Shown here: one piece after another, positions 1 through 5,399 of the stretch | How the letters are laid out: each line of letters opens with the position of its first letter | How positions within the stretch are numbered: position 1 is the first letter of the stretch | Source of the DNA: CAYLOC01 sp964385195 | Lineage (GTDB): Bacteria > Actinomycetota > Actinomycetes > Propionibacteriales > Nocardioidaceae | NCBI GenBank assembly: GCA_964385195.1 | Contig: CAYLOC010000194.1 | Span: 1-5,474, forward strand | Length of the DNA: 5,474 nucleotides | Reading direction: 5' to 3' | Notes under the pieces: generated by a model | Told to the model about the DNA's origin: nothing | Databases searched by the model: none | What the model saw: the letters and a program-made list of their open reading frames with translations, nothing else | Position numbers and translations under genes: made by a program

Positions 1-21
1 GGGGCGGATAGGGTGCGACGT

Positions 22-1425
22 ATGAGCGCAGAGGGACTGACCGCCGCGATCGACAAGATGCGTGCCGACGGTGCCCACCCGGCCGCGGTGGAGGTGTTCT
101 CCGACTTCTACCGCCGGCTGGACCGCGGGGACACCGGCATCATCGCCGAGTCCGACATCCGCCCGCTCACCGAACCGGTGTCGCAGCGAGACCTCGTCGC
201 CGATCCGGAGGCCGCCCAGCGGGCCCTGGACGCCACTGCGGTGATCAAGCTCAACGGCGGTCTCGGTACGTCGATGGGCATGACCGGTCCGAAGTCGCTG
301 CTGCCGGTGCGTGGTGAGTCGACGTTCCTCGACCTCATCGTCGCGCAGGTGCAGGCGGTGCGGCGCGCGCACGCGGCCCGCGTCCCACTGATCTTCATGG
401 ACTCCTTCCGCACCCGGGACGAGACCCTGCAGGTGCTCGGCCGGTATCCCGACCTCGCGGTGGACGGTATCCCCGCGGACTTCCTGCAGAACCGCGAGCC
501 GAAGCTCCGCGCCGACACCCTGGCGCCGGTGGAGTGGCCGGCCGACCCGGAGCTGGAGTGGTGCCCACCCGGCCACGGCGACCTCTACACCGCGCTGTTC
601 GCCTCCGGCGTACTGGCGACCTTGCTGGGTGCGGGTTACCGGTACGCGTTCGTCTCCAACTGCGACAACCTCGGCGCCACCCCGGACCCGCGCATCGCCG
701 GATGGTTCGCCGGGTCCGGTGCGCCGTTCGCCAGCGAGGTGTGCCGGCGTACCGCGGCGGACCGCAAGGGCGGACACCTCGCCGTACGCCGCAGCGACGA
801 ACAGCTGGTGCTGCGGGAGTCGGCGCAGACCGCCGACGAGGACGCCGCCGCCTTCGCCGACACCGACCGGCACTGCTACTTCAACACCAACAACCTCTGG
901 CTGGACCTGGAGGTGCTGCAGACCACGCTGGCGGCCGGGGAAGGGGTGCTCGGCCTGCCGTTGATCCGCAACGAGAAGAACGTCGACCCCTCCGACCCGT
1001 CGTCCCCGAAGGTGGTGCAGATCGAGTCCGCGATGGGCGCGGCAGTAGAGGTCTTCCCGGGTGCCGCCGCCATCGAGGTGGACCGCAGCCGGTTCCTGCC
1101 GGTCAAGACGACCAACGACCTGCTGGTGCTGCGCTCGGACGCCTACACGGTTGCCGACGACGGCGGGGTACGGCTGGCCGAGGGGGTCGCCGCCGCTCCG
1201 TACGTCGACCTCGATCCCCGCTTCTACAAGCTGATCGCCGACTTCGACCGCCACTTCCCCCACGGCAGCCCGTCCCTGGTGAAGGCAGCGTCGCTGCGGG
1301 TCGAGGGGGAGTGGTTCTTCGACGCCGACGTGGCGGTGACCGGCGACGCGACCATCGGCCCGGAAGGAGCGCCGGACACCATCGCGTCGGGAACCGTGCT
1401 GTCCGGGCATTATGGTGGGCGCTGA
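22..1425 (+). CDS. UTP-glucose-1-phosphate uridylyltransferase, eukaryotic-like UDPGP family
   Basis: Cytosolic enzyme making UDP-glucose and pyrophosphate from UTP and glucose-1-phosphate, for glycans, trehalose and envelope polymers. The 467 aa length fits the UDPGP family (about 450-510 aa), not the bacterial GalU family (about 300 aa). Visible family motifs, numbered from the ATG: the nucleotide-binding loop LNGGLGTSMGMTGPKS (77-92), PGHGDLY around H185, NCDNLG (213-218), K249-GG, FNTNNLW (287-293), and SRFLPVKTTNDL with K362, the equivalent of the catalytic lysine region in eukaryotic UGPs. The last 35 or so residues (VTGDATIGPEG...) look like the start of the C-terminal beta-helix. ATG at 22 is preferred because AGGG at 10-13 lies 8 bases upstream; an in-frame GTG at 13 would add three residues. 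The gene occupies the slot where relatives carry galU. A 78-base gap separates it from moeA, so cotranscription is likely but not shown. The family is certain; true sugar specificity is inferred. Confidence 0.92.
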   Translation: MSAEGLTAAIDKMRADGAHPAAVEVFSDFYRRLDRGDTGIIAESDIRPLTEPVSQRDLVADPEAAQRALDATAVIKLNGGLGTSMGMTGPKSLLPVRGESTFLDLIVAQVQAVRRAHAARVPLIFMDSFRTRDETLQVLGRYPDLAVDGIPADFLQNREPKLRADTLAPVEWPADPELEWCPPGHGDLYTALFASGVLATLLGAGYRYAFVSNCDNLGATPDPRIAGWFAGSGAPFASEVCRRTAADRKGGHLAVRRSDEQLVLRESAQTADEDAAAFADTDRHCYFNTNNLWLDLEVLQTTLAAGEGVLGLPLIRNEKNVDPSDPSSPKVVQIESAMGAAVEVFPGAAAIEVDRSRFLPVKTTNDLLVLRSDAYTVADDGGVRLAEGVAAAPYVDLDPRFYKLIADFDRHFPHGSPSLVKAASLRVEGEWFFDADVAVTGDATIGPEGAPDTIASGTVLSGHYGGR

Positions 1426-1503
1426 CCCTACCGGGCAGCCGGCCCGCGCTGCCGACCCGAGCAGCCGGGTGGCCAGCCGACCCAACCAGAGAGTGGGCCA
1501 TTG
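1426..1503 (+). other. Intergenic gap with two mutually exclusive stem-loops
   Basis: This 78-base spacer holds two possible hairpins. The first is GGCAGC at 1434-1439 pairing with GCTGCC at 1448-1453 (6 bp, 8-base loop). The second is ACCCG at 1455-1459 with CGGGT at 1466-1470, extendable by GCC 1451-1453 with GGC 1471-1473 across a one-base bulge. Both would use bases 1451-1453, so the extended second stem excludes the first. No T-run follows, so a classical terminator is not supported. The purine run AGAGAG at 1488-1493 is the only ribosome-binding candidate for moeA. Confidence 0.35.
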
Positions 1504-2724
1504 ATGCGCAGTGTCGAGGAGCACCTCACCCGGATCCTGGACCGGGTCACGCCGCTGTCGCCGTACGAACAGCCGTTGCTGGAGGCGCTGGACCTCCCTG
1601 TGTGCACGGACTACACCTCGACCATCGACCTGCCGAGCTTCGACAACTCCGCGATGGACGGGTACGCCGTCCACCTCGTCGACGTGGAGGGCGCGAGTCA
1701 GGAGACCCCTGTCCAGCTTCCGGTCGTCGGCGAGTCCGCCGCCGGCCAGTCCAAGGCGTACGCGCTCTCGCCCGGGCAGGCGGTAAAGATCATGACCGGC
1801 GCGCCCCTGCCGACCGGCGCCGACGTGGTGATCCCGGTGGAGTGGACCGACCGGGGACGCGCCACCGTCACGATCGTGCAGGCACCCGTGCCCGGGCAGC
1901 ACGTACGGGCGCGAGGGGAGGACGTCAAGGCCGGTGACCTGCTGATCGAGGACGGCCAGGTCCTGGGTCCGCGGGAGGCCGCGGTGCTCGCGGCGACCGG
2001 TCACGCCACCGTCCGCGCGCGCCCCCGGCCCCGTGTGGTGGTCCTGTCCACCGGCAGCGAACTGCGCGAACCCGGTACGGCGCTGGGGTTCGACTCGATC
2101 TACGACGCGAACTCCTTCGCGATCGCGGCCTCGGCCAAGACGGCTGACGCCATCGCCTACCGGGTCGGGATCGTCTCCGACGACGCCCAGGAGTTCACCT
2201 CGACTTTGTCCGACCAGCTGGTGCGGGCCGACCTCGTGGTTACCAGCGGCGGGGTCAGCAAGGGTGACTACGACGTGGTCAAGGACGTCCTCGGCCGGCT
2301 GGGAACGGTCGAGTTCACCGAGGTGGCGATGCAGCCAGGCAAGCCGCAGGGCTTCGGCACGGTCGGCGACGACGCCACCCCGATCTTCACGCTGCCGGGT
2401 AACCCGGTGTCGTCGTACGTCTCGTTCGAGGTGTTCGTGCTTCCGGCGATCCGGCGGATGATGGGGAAACTGCCGTACCGCCGCCCGATGGTGCGGGCAC
2501 GGTGTACGGCGGGGTTCTCGTCACCGCGGGGACGGCGCCAGTTCCTGCGCGGCCGGTTCGAGATGACGATCCGTGGCGCCGAGGTGACCCCGGTCGGTGG
2601 GCCCGGGTCGCATCTCATCGGCGGGTTGTCGAAGTCCAACTGCCTCCTCGTCATCCCCGAGGCCGCGGACTCCGTCGAGGAGGGCGCTGAGGTCGACGTC
2701 TTGGCCCTCGATCGGAACTTCTGA
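1504..2724 (+). CDS. glp: MoeA-family molybdopterin molybdotransferase / gephyrin-like protein Glp
   Basis: MoeA enzymes insert molybdate into adenylylated molybdopterin. The actinobacterial orthologue in this gene context is Glp, which in corynebacteria binds FtsZ and the membrane receptor GlpR. The protein is 406 aa, the normal MoeA length, with all domains present: N-terminal DNSAMDGYA (D52), IMTGAPLPTGADVVIP (97-111), RGED (137-140), the MPT-binding MogA-like domain with STGSEL (E186), IYDAN, SDD (D226), TSGGVSKGDYD (D257), QPGKP (277-281), LPGNPVSS (297-304), and the C-terminal beta domain with FLRGRF (R349). Against E. coli MoeA recalled from memory, D59, T100, D142, E188, D228, D259, P298 and P301 are matched, but K275 and K279 align with E273 and Q277. 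ATG at 1504 is preferred; TTG at 1501 adds one residue. Ribosome-binding signal is weak (AGAGAG, 1488-1493). The next gene starts 13 bases on. Family is certain; the division role is inferred from synteny with GlpR. Confidence 0.93.
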   Translation: MRSVEEHLTRILDRVTPLSPYEQPLLEALDLPVCTDYTSTIDLPSFDNSAMDGYAVHLVDVEGASQETPVQLPVVGESAAGQSKAYALSPGQAVKIMTGAPLPTGADVVIPVEWTDRGRATVTIVQAPVPGQHVRARGEDVKAGDLLIEDGQVLGPREAAVLAATGHATVRARPRPRVVVLSTGSELREPGTALGFDSIYDANSFAIAASAKTADAIAYRVGIVSDDAQEFTSTLSDQLVRADLVVTSGGVSKGDYDVVKDVLGRLGTVEFTEVAMQPGKPQGFGTVGDDATPIFTLPGNPVSSYVSFEVFVLPAIRRMMGKLPYRRPMVRARCTAGFSSPRGRRQFLRGRFEMTIRGAEVTPVGGPGSHLIGGLSKSNCLLVIPEAADSVEEGAEVDVLALDRNF

Positions 2725-2741
2725 TGGACGGCCGCGGATGA
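2724..2741 (+). other. Possible five-codon mini-ORF linking moeA and moaC
   Basis: The moeA stop TGA (2722-2724) overlaps an ATG at 2724 in the form TGATG. That ATG opens ATG GAC GGC CGC GGA TGA (MDGRG), whose stop at 2739-2741 overlaps the moaC start as ATGA (2738-2741). The arrangement could carry reinitiating ribosomes from moeA to moaC, whose own Shine-Dalgarno candidate (GGACGG, 2726-2731) is poor. It may equally be chance in GC-rich sequence. Confidence 0.25.
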
Positions 2742-3238
2742 CCCCCGCACAGGAGCCGCGTCTGACCCACGTCGACGCGGCCGGGTCCGCCCGGATGGTG
2801 GACGTGTCCGGCAAGGACGTCACCGCGCGGGAGGCGGTCGCCGCCGGCCGGGTGCAGGTCAGTCCCGAGGTGGTCGCGCTGCTGCGCGGCGAGGGGGTGC
2901 CGAAGGGGGACGCGCTCGGGGTGGCGCGCGTCGCCGGCATCATGGCCGCCAAGCGCACACCGGACCTGGTGCCGCTGTGCCACCCGTTGATGCTGAGCGC
3001 GGTCAGCGTCGACCTGGAGGTGGCCGACGATGCGGTGGAGATCACCGCCACCGTGCGCACCGCGGAGCGCACTGGGGTGGAGATGGAGGCGCTCACCGCG
3101 GTGTCGGTGGCCGGGCTCGCGGTGATCGACATGGTCAAGGCGGTTGACAAGGCCGCCGTGATCACCGACGTACGCGTGCTGCGTAAGTCCGGCGGACGCA
3201 GCGGCGACTGGCGCCGGGAGGAGCCGCGCGGTGAGTGA
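2738..3238 (+). CDS. moaC: Cyclic pyranopterin monophosphate synthase MoaC
   Basis: MoaC converts the product of MoaA (3',8-cyclo-7,8-dihydro-GTP) into cyclic pyranopterin monophosphate in the first stage of Moco synthesis; it works in the cytosol as an oligomer. The 166 aa product is full length and close to E. coli MoaC throughout. It opens with LTHVDAAGSARMVDVS and shows VPKGD (K56, matching E. coli K51), AKRTPDLVPLCHPLMLS (71-87, with H82 matching H77), TGVEMEALTAVSVAGLAVI (112-130), the DMVKA motif with D131 and K134 (matching D128 and K131), and the C-terminal KSGGRSGDW. All known catalytic positions are intact. ATG at 2738 is chosen because the conserved LTHV block begins nine residues later and upstream in-frame starts lie inside moeA. 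Its partner moaA is not in the window. The 3' end overlaps the next gene by 8 bases. Confidence 0.97.
   Translation: MTPAQEPRLTHVDAAGSARMVDVSGKDVTAREAVAAGRVQVSPEVVALLRGEGVPKGDALGVARVAGIMAAKRTPDLVPLCHPLMLSAVSVDLEVADDAVEITATVRTAERTGVEMEALTAVSVAGLAVIDMVKAVDKAAVITDVRVLRKSGGRSGDWRREEPRGE
3216..3223 (+). promoter_or_regulatory. Strong Shine-Dalgarno for mogA/moaB inside moaC
   Basis: GGGAGGAG ends 7 bases before the GTG at 3231. It is the clearest ribosome-binding site in the window and fixes the start of the next gene within the 3' end of moaC. Confidence 0.8.
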
Positions 3239-3746
3239 GGCAGAGCGTACGGCGGTGGTGGTGGCGGTCTCCAACCGTGCCGCGGCCGGGGTGTATGAGG
3301 ACACCACCGGCCCGATGATCGTGCAAGCGCTGGAGAACGCCGGCTTCGCCCGGGTCACCCGCTGGGTGGTCGCCGACGGCGAACCGGTGGCGGAGGCGCT
3401 GCACCAAGCGGTGACCGCCGGGGTCGACCTGGTGGTCACGACCGGGGGGACCGGGCTGTCGCCGACCGACCGCACCCCGGAGATGACACGGCAGGTGATC
3501 GACCGTGAGGCCCCGGGGCTGGCGGAGGCCATCCGTGCCTACGGGGTCGGCAACGGCGTACCCGCTGCGGCGCTGTCGCGTGGGGTCGTCGGTCTCGCAG
3601 GGGAGGCGTTGGTGGTCAACCTGCCCGGGTCACCGGGCGGGGTCAAGGACGGCCTGGCGGTGCTGCTCCCGGTTCTGGACCACGCGCTGGACCAGATCCG
3701 CGGCGGCGACCACCCCCGTCCCGCCGACCCCGGTGGTGCGCCCTGA
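3231..3746 (+). CDS. MogA/MoaB-family molybdopterin adenylyltransferase
   Basis: Activates molybdopterin by adenylylation with ATP, giving MPT-AMP, the substrate of MoeA. The 171 aa protein is a single MoCF_biosynth domain. It has VVADGEPV (D49, matching the E. coli MogA D49 region), the signature TTGGTGLSPTDRTPE (70-84) with D80 in the place of the MogA catalytic D82, SRGVVGLAGEALVVNLPGSPGGVKDGL (116-142), and VLLPVLDHAL. The last 15 or so residues (RGGDHPRPADPGGAP) are a proline- and glycine-rich tail likely to be disordered. GTG at 3231 is set by the strong Shine-Dalgarno and overlaps the moaC stop by 8 bases (GTGAGTGA), so translation is probably coupled. MogA versus MoaB naming cannot be settled by eye; the LPGSPGGVKD block is more MoaB-like. 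Eukaryotic gephyrin fuses this domain to a MoeA domain, and both are encoded here as separate proteins. Confidence 0.94.
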   Translation: MSEAERTAVVVAVSNRAAAGVYEDTTGPMIVQALENAGFARVTRWVVADGEPVAEALHQAVTAGVDLVVTTGGTGLSPTDRTPEMTRQVIDREAPGLAEAIRAYGVGNGVPAAALSRGVVGLAGEALVVNLPGSPGGVKDGLAVLLPVLDHALDQIRGGDHPRPADPGGAP

Positions 3747-3760
3747 CCCGCGGGTGGCCG

Positions 3761-4327
3761 GTGCGGCTGGTGCGCGGCCCGGTCGGCCTGCGGCCGATCA
3801 GTGTGCGCGACGCCGGCCGGTGGGCGGAGCTGCGGCGGCAGAACTCCGACTGGCTCAGTCCGTGGGAGGCCACCCGTCCCCCCGAAGCCGCCGGCCGCGG
3901 CATGAGCTACCGCGCGATGGCGCGGGACCTGGTCCGGCAAGGCCGGGACGGCCGGTCGTTGCCGTTCGTGGTGACCTACAGCGGGGAGATGGTGGGACAG
4001 CTCACCGTCAGCGGGATCACGTGGGGGTCGGCACGGTGGGCGCAGATGGGGTACTGGATCGCGGAGTCCCATGCCGGTCGGGGGATCATGACCACCGCGG
4101 TGGCGATGGCGGTCGATCACTGCATGCAGACGATGGGGTTGCATCGCATCGAGATCGCGATCCGCCCGGAGAACCGGGCGTCGCTGCGGATCGTGGAGAA
4201 ACTGGGGTTCGATCGGATCGGGTTGGCGTCGCGGTACCTGCACATCGACGGCCGGTGGCGGGACCACCTGCTGTTCACGCTCTCCGCGGAACAGGTGCCG
4301 CAGGGGCTGGTCTCGCGGCTGGAGTGA
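3761..4327 (+). CDS. rimJ: RimJ/RimL-type GNAT N-acetyltransferase
   Basis: GNAT-fold acetyltransferase using acetyl-CoA; relatives acetylate protein N-termini, including ribosomal proteins in E. coli, but the substrate of this actinobacterial clade is not established to my knowledge. The product is 188 aa, the usual RimJ/RimL size. It starts with the typical beta strand GPVGLRPISVRDAGRW. Positions 66-83 (SLPFVVTYSGEMVGQLTV) form the central strands. The acetyl-CoA pyrophosphate-binding motif is YWIAESHAGRGIMTTAVAMA (98-117), followed by HRIEIAIRPENRASLRIVEKLGF (128-150), the RimJ/RimL hallmark. GTG at 3761 is the only good in-frame start after the mogA stop, 14 bases upstream. GGGTGG at 3752-3757 is a weak and too-close ribosome site, so coupling to mogA is likely. 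Its place between glp and glpR homologues is conserved in mycobacteria, which makes a link to division or the envelope conceivable but unproven. Confidence 0.92.
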   Translation: MRLVRGPVGLRPISVRDAGRWAELRRQNSDWLSPWEATRPPEAAGRGMSYRAMARDLVRQGRDGRSLPFVVTYSGEMVGQLTVSGITWGSARWAQMGYWIAESHAGRGIMTTAVAMAVDHCMQTMGLHRIEIAIRPENRASLRIVEKLGFDRIGLASRYLHIDGRWRDHLLFTLSAEQVPQGLVSRLE

Positions 4328-4378
4328 ACCCCGCAGACACCGCAAACCCCAGTAGTCACACAATTCTCAGCCGACACA

Positions 4379-4403
4379 CCGGTTTCGTTCCGCCTGGAAC
4401 CGG
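4379..4403 (+). repeat. Nested inverted repeats, possible operator
   Basis: Two overlapping palindromes lie in the gap before the membrane-protein gene: CCGGTT (4379-4384) with AACCGG (4398-4403), spaced by 13 bases, and inside it GTTCC (4387-4391) with GGAAC (4396-4400), spaced by GCCT. The inner one is centred about 33 bases before the proposed transcription start, where the -35 region would be. A regulator site or a stem-loop downstream of rimJ are both possible. No T-run follows, which argues against a classical terminator. Confidence 0.4.
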
Positions 4404-4414
4404 ACGGCGCTGCA

Positions 4415-4420
4415 TACGGT
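4415..4420 (+). promoter_or_regulatory. Candidate -10 element of a leaderless promoter for glpR/sepX
   Basis: TACGGT fits the actinobacterial TANNNT -10 consensus and ends 6 bases before the GTG at 4427. If the hexamer covers -12 to -7, the first transcribed base is the G of the start codon. No Shine-Dalgarno precedes the GTG (the six bases are CAAGAC), which agrees with a leaderless message. A -35 match at the right distance (4392-4397, GCCTGG) is poor. Confidence 0.5.
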
Positions 4421-4426
4421 CAAGAC

Positions 4427-5323
4427 GTGCTGACCGGAGTTATCTACGCCGCCATCGTGGTCGCCTGGGCCGCCTACCTTGTCCCGTTGGCACTCCGTCG
4501 TCATGACGAGGCCAGCAGATCGAGATCGATCGAACGTTTCTCCTCCGCGATGCGGGTGCTGTCCCGCCGCAGTACCCAGACCGCTGGCCGGGTGGTGCTG
4601 ACGCCCCGCCGGTCCGTACGCCGACTGGTCGGCCCGCGCTCTCCTGCTGCTGGTCTGCCCACTGCTCCCGTTCCCGGTGTTTCGCTCCGGCTGCGGCATC
4701 GACGCGAGGCACAGGCGTCCGCCGCAGCCCGGCGCCGCCGGGTGCTCGGCGTCCTGCTCACCCTGACGCTTGCCACGGTCGGCGTGGCGGTGTTCGGGCT
4801 GCTGCCGTGGTGGGCGGTGGCGATACCGGCCGGGCTCATCGTCGCCTTCTTGTTGGCTGCTCGCCGGAGTGTCCGCCGGTCCAGCGACCGCTACTGGGAA
4901 CAGGAGATCGGGACACCGGAGGAGGTCGAACCCGAGCCGAGCAACGTCCTGCGTCGTCGGGCCGTCCGTGTCGATGCCTCCCACGGTGTCGACCATGCCG
5001 CCGCCGATGCTGTTGCCGTTGCGGACGAGGAGGCAACCGTCACGCTCGACGCCACCGCCCTGGCCGCCGCCAGCTCGGTTGAGCGGCACGTGGCGATGCC
5101 GGTGCAGTCCTCCGACGGCGGGTCGATGTGGGATCCGCTACCGGTCACCCTGCCGACGTACGTCGACAAGCCGGTCGCTCGGCGTACCGTGCGCAAGATC
5201 GACCTCGACGGTCCGGACACGTTCTCCTCGGGCCACTCCGAGGCGGACGCGGCGCTGGCCGAGGAACACGAGTCCGCCGCCGGGAGCGAGCAGATGCCGG
5301 ACAAGAAGGTCGTCAACGGCTGA
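4427..5323 (+). CDS. glpR: Divisome membrane protein, GlpR/SepX family
   Basis: Actinobacteria-specific membrane protein. Its relatives are GlpR, the membrane receptor of the MoeA-like Glp in corynebacteria, and SepX, needed for normal septation in Streptomyces. The 298 aa product has an N-terminal hydrophobic helix (about 4-23, GVIYAAIVVAWAAYLVPLAL) followed by RRHDEASRSRSIERFSSAMRVL (24-45). A basic stretch follows, then two close helices (about 106-126 and 128-145) joined by a short LLPWW turn, and a long polar, Ala/Glu-rich tail that is probably disordered. The tail contains the conserved-looking block WDPLPVTLPTYVDKP (235-249) and ARRTVRKIDL (251-260). There is no signal-peptidase site. 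No enzyme motif is visible, so a scaffold or receptor role is inferred. GTG at 4427 begins right at the hydrophobic helix and lacks a Shine-Dalgarno, which suggests leaderless expression. Codons with T at third position are more frequent than in the upstream genes. Family assignment rests on topology, tail motif and synteny. Confidence 0.86.
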   Translation: MLTGVIYAAIVVAWAAYLVPLALRRHDEASRSRSIERFSSAMRVLSRRSTQTAGRVVLTPRRSVRRLVGPRSPAAGLPTAPVPGVSLRLRHRREAQASAAARRRRVLGVLLTLTLATVGVAVFGLLPWWAVAIPAGLIVAFLLAARRSVRRSSDRYWEQEIGTPEEVEPEPSNVLRRRAVRVDASHGVDHAAADAVAVADEEATVTLDATALAAASSVERHVAMPVQSSDGGSMWDPLPVTLPTYVDKPVARRTVRKIDLDGPDTFSSGHSEADAALAEEHESAAGSEQMPDKKVVNG

Positions 5324-5360
5324 GGCCACTGCGCGTTTCGGCCCGGCTCGACCCGCCTGA

Positions 5361-5366
5361 TAAAGT
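5361..5366 (+). promoter_or_regulatory. Candidate -10 element for tRNA-Ala
   Basis: TAAAGT matches TANNNT in an otherwise GC-rich gap, 33 bases before the mature tRNA. The expected start would be near 5373. The corresponding -35 position (5337-5343, TTCGGCC) matches the consensus poorly, so the call rests mainly on the -10 and its location. Confidence 0.45.
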
Positions 5367-5375
5367 CGTCCATCG

Positions 5376-5392
5376 GTCCCGGGTTCCGGGAC
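5376..5392 (+). other. Perfect 7-bp hairpin in the tRNA leader
   Basis: GTCCCGG (5376-5382), loop GTT, CCGGGAC (5386-5392) forms a fully paired stem ending 7 bases before the tRNA. It would lie at the 5' end of a precursor started from the TAAAGT promoter. The following bases GCCGTTT include only three T residues, so it is a poor intrinsic terminator for the upstream gene, though a terminator role cannot be excluded. Confidence 0.5.
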
Positions 5393-5399
5393 GCCGTTT

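Noticed and set aside
13..24. GTG at 13 as start of the uridylyltransferase
   Set aside because: ATG at 22 has a better-spaced AGGG and the extra MRR adds nothing conserved; not fully excluded because only 12 bases precede it.
1501..1503. TTG at 1501 as start of moeA
   Set aside because: An ATG follows immediately and is the more likely initiator; the difference is one residue.
1426..1503. Moco-sensing riboswitch before moeA
   Set aside because: The 78-base gap is too short for that large RNA motif and I could not recognise its conserved core.
534..1937. Long + strand open frame of 467 codons spanning the uridylyltransferase and moeA
   Set aside because: Composition is dominated by Arg, Gly, Pro and Ala, it shows no family motif, and it crosses two genes with clear homology in another frame; a GC-rich shadow.
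2651..3532. - strand open frame of 293 codons opposite moaC and mogA
   Set aside because: Antisense to highly conserved coding sequence, with no recognisable motif.
3505..4506. + strand open frame of 333 codons over mogA, rimJ and the following gap
   Set aside because: Shadow of two well-supported genes in other frames; Arg/Pro-rich and without domains.
5324..5343. Terminator after the membrane-protein gene
   Set aside because: Only a 4-bp GGCC/GGCC pairing with a long loop is available and there is no T-run.
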